Source: Fidelibacterota bacterium (GTDB lineage: Bacteria; Marinisomatota; SORT01). From it: a DNA stretch of 8,526 nucleotides. The stretch's first letter is position 1, and each line of letters starts with the position of its first letter. Of the stretch, positions 5,852 through 8,526 are shown in pieces. The notes under the pieces are model-generated. The model saw only the letters and a list, made by a program, of their open reading frames with translations. It was not told the origin of the DNA and ran no database searches. The translations under genes and the position numbers were made by a program. The stretch lies in contig JADFMS010000054.1 in the NCBI GenBank assembly GCA_022563775.1, positions 1 to 8,526 of the forward strand, in the 5' to 3' direction.

Positions 5852-6793
5852 TTACCCGTCCTCTGAAATTTTCTCCCTGAAATAGGGTACTGTCTTGCTC
5901 AAGCCTTCGGAAAGACTTACCTTCGGCTCCCATCCGAGAAGTTCAGTCGCACGGCTGATATCCGGACGCCTGACCTTCGGATCATCTTCCGGCAAAGACA
6001 ATTTTTCGATTTCAATCTCTTTGCCCGTAGCTTTTCCTATTTCTTCAGCAAAGTCCGAGATGCTTATTTCTTCCGGGTTACCGATGTTGATAGGTTCGTT
6101 GTATTCGGATCTCATCAGCTTATATATGCCGTCAACAGTGTCATCGATATATGTGAAACTCCTTGTCTGGCTGCCGTCACCGTAGACGGTCAGTTTATCT
6201 CCTGAGAGAGCCTGGGTAATAAACGTGGGCAGCGCTCTGCCGTCGTCCAGTCTCATTCTCGATCCATAAGTATTAAATATTCTTACTATCCTCGTATCCA
6301 CGCCATGGTAGCGATGATAAGCCATTGTCATCGCCTCCGCAAACCGTTTCGCCTCATCGTACACTCCCCTTAAACCTACGGAGTTTACATTCCCCCAGTA
6401 ATCTTCCGGTTGAGGATTGACCTTCGGATCACCATATACTTCCGAGGTCGAAGCAAGAACAAAAACAGCATTTTTCGCCTTTGCCAACCCGATGCTGTTC
6501 AACGTTCCCAATGAGCCGACTTTTAAAGTTTGTATGGGATAATTTAGATAGTCTTTCGGGCTCGCCGGTGAAGCGAAATGCAGTATGAAATCAAGTTTTC
6601 CTTCAACATAGATATAATTGGTAACGTCATACCGAATAAGCTTGAACATCGGATTACCGATCAGGTGCTTGATGTTATCTTCGTTACCCGTGAGAAGGTT
6701 ATCCATGCAAATGACATCGATCCCCTCTGCTATCAACCTGTCGCAGATATGAGAGCCCAAAAAACCCATACCGCCTGTCACGAGCGCCTTCAC
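5852..6793 (-). CDS. uxs: UDP-glucuronic acid decarboxylase (UDP-xylose synthase)
   Basis: 313-residue extended SDR that oxidises UDP-glucuronate at C4, decarboxylates it and reduces the product to UDP-xylose, using bound NAD+. Seen in order: nucleotide-binding GGMGFLG (G7, G10, G13), Asp31 after strand 2, [11 protein letters not shown] (72-82), STSEVYGDP (115-123) with the catalytic Ser/Thr, [21 protein letters not shown] with the YxxxK pair Tyr145 and Lys149, [16 protein letters not shown] (171-186), the [17 protein letters not shown] block (202-218), and [11 protein letters not shown] near the end. The [13 protein letters not shown] and DGSQTRSF signatures are those of UXS rather than of dTDP-glucose dehydratase or GalE. 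Length is typical of soluble bacterial UXS. The start is GTG with GAGGGG (6802-6807) eight bases upstream. It follows the export gene by 78 bp on the same strand, probably one operon, so xylose or a derivative is likely part of the exported glycan. Confidence 0.96.
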   Translation of the reverse strand: MKALVTGGMGFLGSHICDRLIAEGIDVICMDNLLTGNEDNIKHLIGNPMFKLIRYDVTNYIYVEGKLDFILHFASPASPKDYLNYPIQTLKVGSLGTLNSIGLAKAKNAVFVLASTSEVYGDPKVNPQPEDYWGNVNSVGLRGVYDEAKRFAEAMTMAYHRYHGVDTRIVRIFNTYGSRMRLDDGRALPTFITQALSGDKLTVYGDGSQTRSFTYIDDTVDGIYKLMRSEYNEPINIGNPEEISISDFAEEIGKATGKEIEIEKLSLPEDDPKVRRPDISRATELLGWEPKVSLSEGLSKTVPYFREKISEDG

Positions 6794-6849
6794 TTAATTA
6801 TCCCCTCTCAAACCATGAATTGTGAGTATACAAATAATAAGAATTTGTT

Positions 6850-6872
6850 ACTTTAAAACTTCAATTTAAAGT
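6850..6872 (-). other. AT-rich hairpin at the junction between export gene and uxs
   Basis: ACTTTAAA and TTTAAAGT (6850-6857 and 6865-6872) form an 8-bp inverted repeat with a 7-nt loop, touching the stop codon of the export gene. It has no G/C core and no U tract, so it is unlikely to stop transcription. It might be an RNA processing or stability hairpin, or chance in AT-rich sequence. A TATACT hexamer lies between it and uxs on the - strand, but without a good -35. Confidence 0.3.
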
Positions 6873-8526
6873 TATCTAGCCTGAGAAATGACGAAAAAGA
6901 TAGTAGCAAGACTCGCAAGTATGCTCGTAGTCTGCGTCAGAAACTCGGAATAGTCGAACGGCTCACCTTCTTCTTTTAGCGATACCTTAATTTCATCTCC
7001 CTCATGCACTGTCGGATCAAACCAGAATCTTTTCTGGAATTTGACGACACTGCCGTCCGCACGGGCTATCAATACTTCCCCCCTGTCTGCATTCCTATGA
7101 AACCCGCCGGCTCTGTTGAGGTAATATCTCGCCTTTTTCCCACTACTGTATTTTATCAAACCCGGAGCGTTCACCGCACCGTTTACATAAACTACTTTTG
7201 GACTCTTGGGTATCATTATCTGATCCCCCGGAAGCAAAACAAGGTCTTCCTTCCCCGATCTTTTCTTGAGAACTTTTTCGAAATTGACAACGACTCTTTG
7301 TCCATCCCGCGTCAGACGCGCTCCTCTTAAGAATGGATTACCGGTCAATCCGCCTGACCGCTCGACCAAATCAAAAATATCTTCATCCGGTTTCTGAAGC
7401 ACGTATTCTCCCGGAAATTTTACTTCACCGGAAATGAAAACAACACCTTGCAGCTGCCGGAAGGGATGTCTGCGGATGGTCACTCTGTCAAACTCCTGAA
7501 GCAGAAACATTTCGCCGTCCTCTCCGTCATTCGAGAGGATCTTAGGAAGATCGACTTTGATAATCTCCGCCAATATGTTTTCAGAAAGATTCCAGGGATC
7601 TATTCTTGCTATCTCTGCCTGAAATCTGAACACATCATCATTCAGCCTTATCAGGTCGGCACTGTCAAGATAAGTCAATCGTTTGAAGCCAATATCGAGC
7701 ATTCCTCCGGCTTTGACTACCAAATCGTATAGAGTCATATTTTCCAGAAGATCATATTTTCCGGGGCGCAGAATATGACCTGAAATGGTTACGGTAGGAG
7801 CATCTTCCATCTCACGAACCGAATAGATTTTGACCTCGTCAAGCTTTTTCAAAACTATATCGTGCAGGGTATCTCCTTCTAATGCGCTCAACAGGTTAAC
7901 CTTCAGCAGTTCCTTGGTCGAATCATCGTGTGAGCGCACGATTTCTACCCTATTGAGAAATGCATCGCCCAAAACTCCACCCGATTCTTCTATCAGATCC
8001 GATAAACGCATATCCTGAATCCATTCATACGTACCGGGTCTTGATACGGGACCCTCAACCGAAATCAAATTTCTCTTGAAATCAAGAATTGAAAATACCG
8101 ACACTACATCGCTGTCTATGAGTTTAAAATCTTTCCGGCTGCCATTCATTATGGACTTATAGTCAATGTCAATTATTTTTCGCTCTTCGGGATATTCGTC
8201 CCTTTCTTCGAACGGAACGATCCTGTCTATCTGTATTCGGTCTATAAACGCCGTCGGCTTTAATCCACCCGATATCGTCAGCAGATTCTTCAATCCGTCA
8301 TTCGTTTTTAATTCGTATAGAGCGGGCCGGTGCACCTCACCTGAGATCGCAACCTGTCTGCCTCTTCTGGGAACGAAGATAGTATCGCCGTCATGTAAAC
8401 GAATGTCCTTTTTAGTGTTGCCGTACAAAATGTAAGAGTATAGGTCAAGGCTTGCCGCCAGTTTTCCGCCCCTCAATACTCTGATGTCCCTGAAAGAACC
8501 CTGACTGTTCGGTCCGCCCGCAAAAT
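6872..8526 (-). CDS. Multi-SLBB polysaccharide export protein (Wza/OPX-like), N terminus outside window
   Basis: The frame is open to the window edge; the TTG at 8476 is internal, since the 16 residues before it continue the SLBB pattern (AGGPNSQGSFRDIRVLRGGK). 550 residues are visible. Five complete SLBB-type repeats start near visible residues 60, 154, 247, 364 and 447, each with a G-x-[VIL]-x-x-P-[GA] turn (ISGEVHRPALY, VEGPVSRPGTY, ISGHILRPGKY, ISGEVKFPGEY, NGAVNAPGL) and most with a later GG such as SGGL or AGGM. The end of one more precedes them. DGDTIFVP-type tails close several repeats. A hydrophobic segment at about 529-546 (SILASLATIFFVI) ends the protein, as in many long members. 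The polysaccharide export (PES) domain and signal peptide would lie upstream and are not seen. Role: outer-membrane/periplasmic channel part for capsule or exopolysaccharide export. uxs follows on the same strand. Confidence 0.92.
   Translation of the reverse strand, partial: FAGGPNSQGSFRDIRVLRGGKLAASLDLYSYILYGNTKKDIRLHDGDTIFVPRRGRQVAISGEVHRPALYELKTNDGLKNLLTISGGLKPTAFIDRIQIDRIVPFEERDEYPEERKIIDIDYKSIMNGSRKDFKLIDSDVVSVFSILDFKRNLISVEGPVSRPGTYEWIQDMRLSDLIEESGGVLGDAFLNRVEIVRSHDDSTKELLKVNLLSALEGDTLHDIVLKKLDEVKIYSVREMEDAPTVTISGHILRPGKYDLLENMTLYDLVVKAGGMLDIGFKRLTYLDSADLIRLNDDVFRFQAEIARIDPWNLSENILAEIIKVDLPKILSNDGEDGEMFLLQEFDRVTIRRHPFRQLQGVVFISGEVKFPGEYVLQKPDEDIFDLVERSGGLTGNPFLRGARLTRDGQRVVVNFEKVLKKRSGKEDLVLLPGDQIMIPKSPKVVYVNGAVNAPGLIKYSSGKKARYYLNRAGGFHRNADRGEVLIARADGSVVKFQKRFWFDPTVHEGDEIKVSLKEEGEPFDYSEFLTQTTSILASLATIFFVISQAR

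Noticed and set aside
5794..5880. 28-codon + strand ORF (MSTKTDIF...) after TATAAT and a GAGAGG
   Set aside because: Too short, overlaps the 3' end of uxs in antisense, and resembles no protein I know; at most a relic of an IS start.
1..8526. CRISPR array, tRNA or rRNA genes
   Set aside because: No regularly spaced identical repeats and no recognisable tRNA or rRNA segment were found by eye.

Overview
The window looks like part of a surface-polysaccharide (capsule, exopolysaccharide or O-antigen) locus of a Gram-negative bacterium, interrupted by a small decayed mobile-type cassette. The evidence is nucleotide-sugar and polysaccharide-export genes, an outer-membrane-type multi-SLBB export protein, and a GT-C membrane glycosyltransferase. 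Base composition looks moderate (low-to-mid 40s % GC by eye), and GTG and TTG starts are common. I cannot name the phylum. The style fits the FCB or planctomycete-like part of the tree, but that is an impression.

Layout. Left arm, + strand (1-3755): the 3' part of an RmlD-like sugar-nucleotide reductase/epimerase, a UDP-galactopyranose-mutase/amine-oxidase-like flavoprotein broken by one frameshift at an alternating CG tract, and a polytopic GT-C-type glycosyltransferase. Right arm, - strand (5852-8526): a polysaccharide export protein with at least five SLBB repeats (its start lies outside the window), followed by UDP-glucuronate decarboxylase (UDP-xylose synthase). The two arms converge.

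Middle (about 3756-5851). The convergent space holds genes of a different kind, all on the - strand. In transcription order these are: a Tn3/Hin-type serine recombinase broken by two frameshifts and with no usable start codon behind an intact Shine-Dalgarno (SD); a 116-nt leader in which one CCTCC segment can pair with either of two GGAGGC copies, one of them the SD of the next gene; an intact 194-aa sigma-70-like protein (regions 2 and 4); and a strong intrinsic terminator. A doubtful 52-aa ORF follows. Imperfect inverted repeats (18 of 25 positions) at 3918-3942 and 5742-5766 flank the block and may mark its ends.

How the genes work together. The arms would make and export a glycan: UXS supplies UDP-xylose, the RmlD-like and UGM-like enzymes modify activated sugars, the GT-C enzyme transfers a lipid-linked sugar, and the SLBB protein forms part of the export channel. 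The middle cassette appears unrelated to sugar metabolism. Its most interesting part is the intact sigma-like gene with a switch-like leader beside a dead recombinase.
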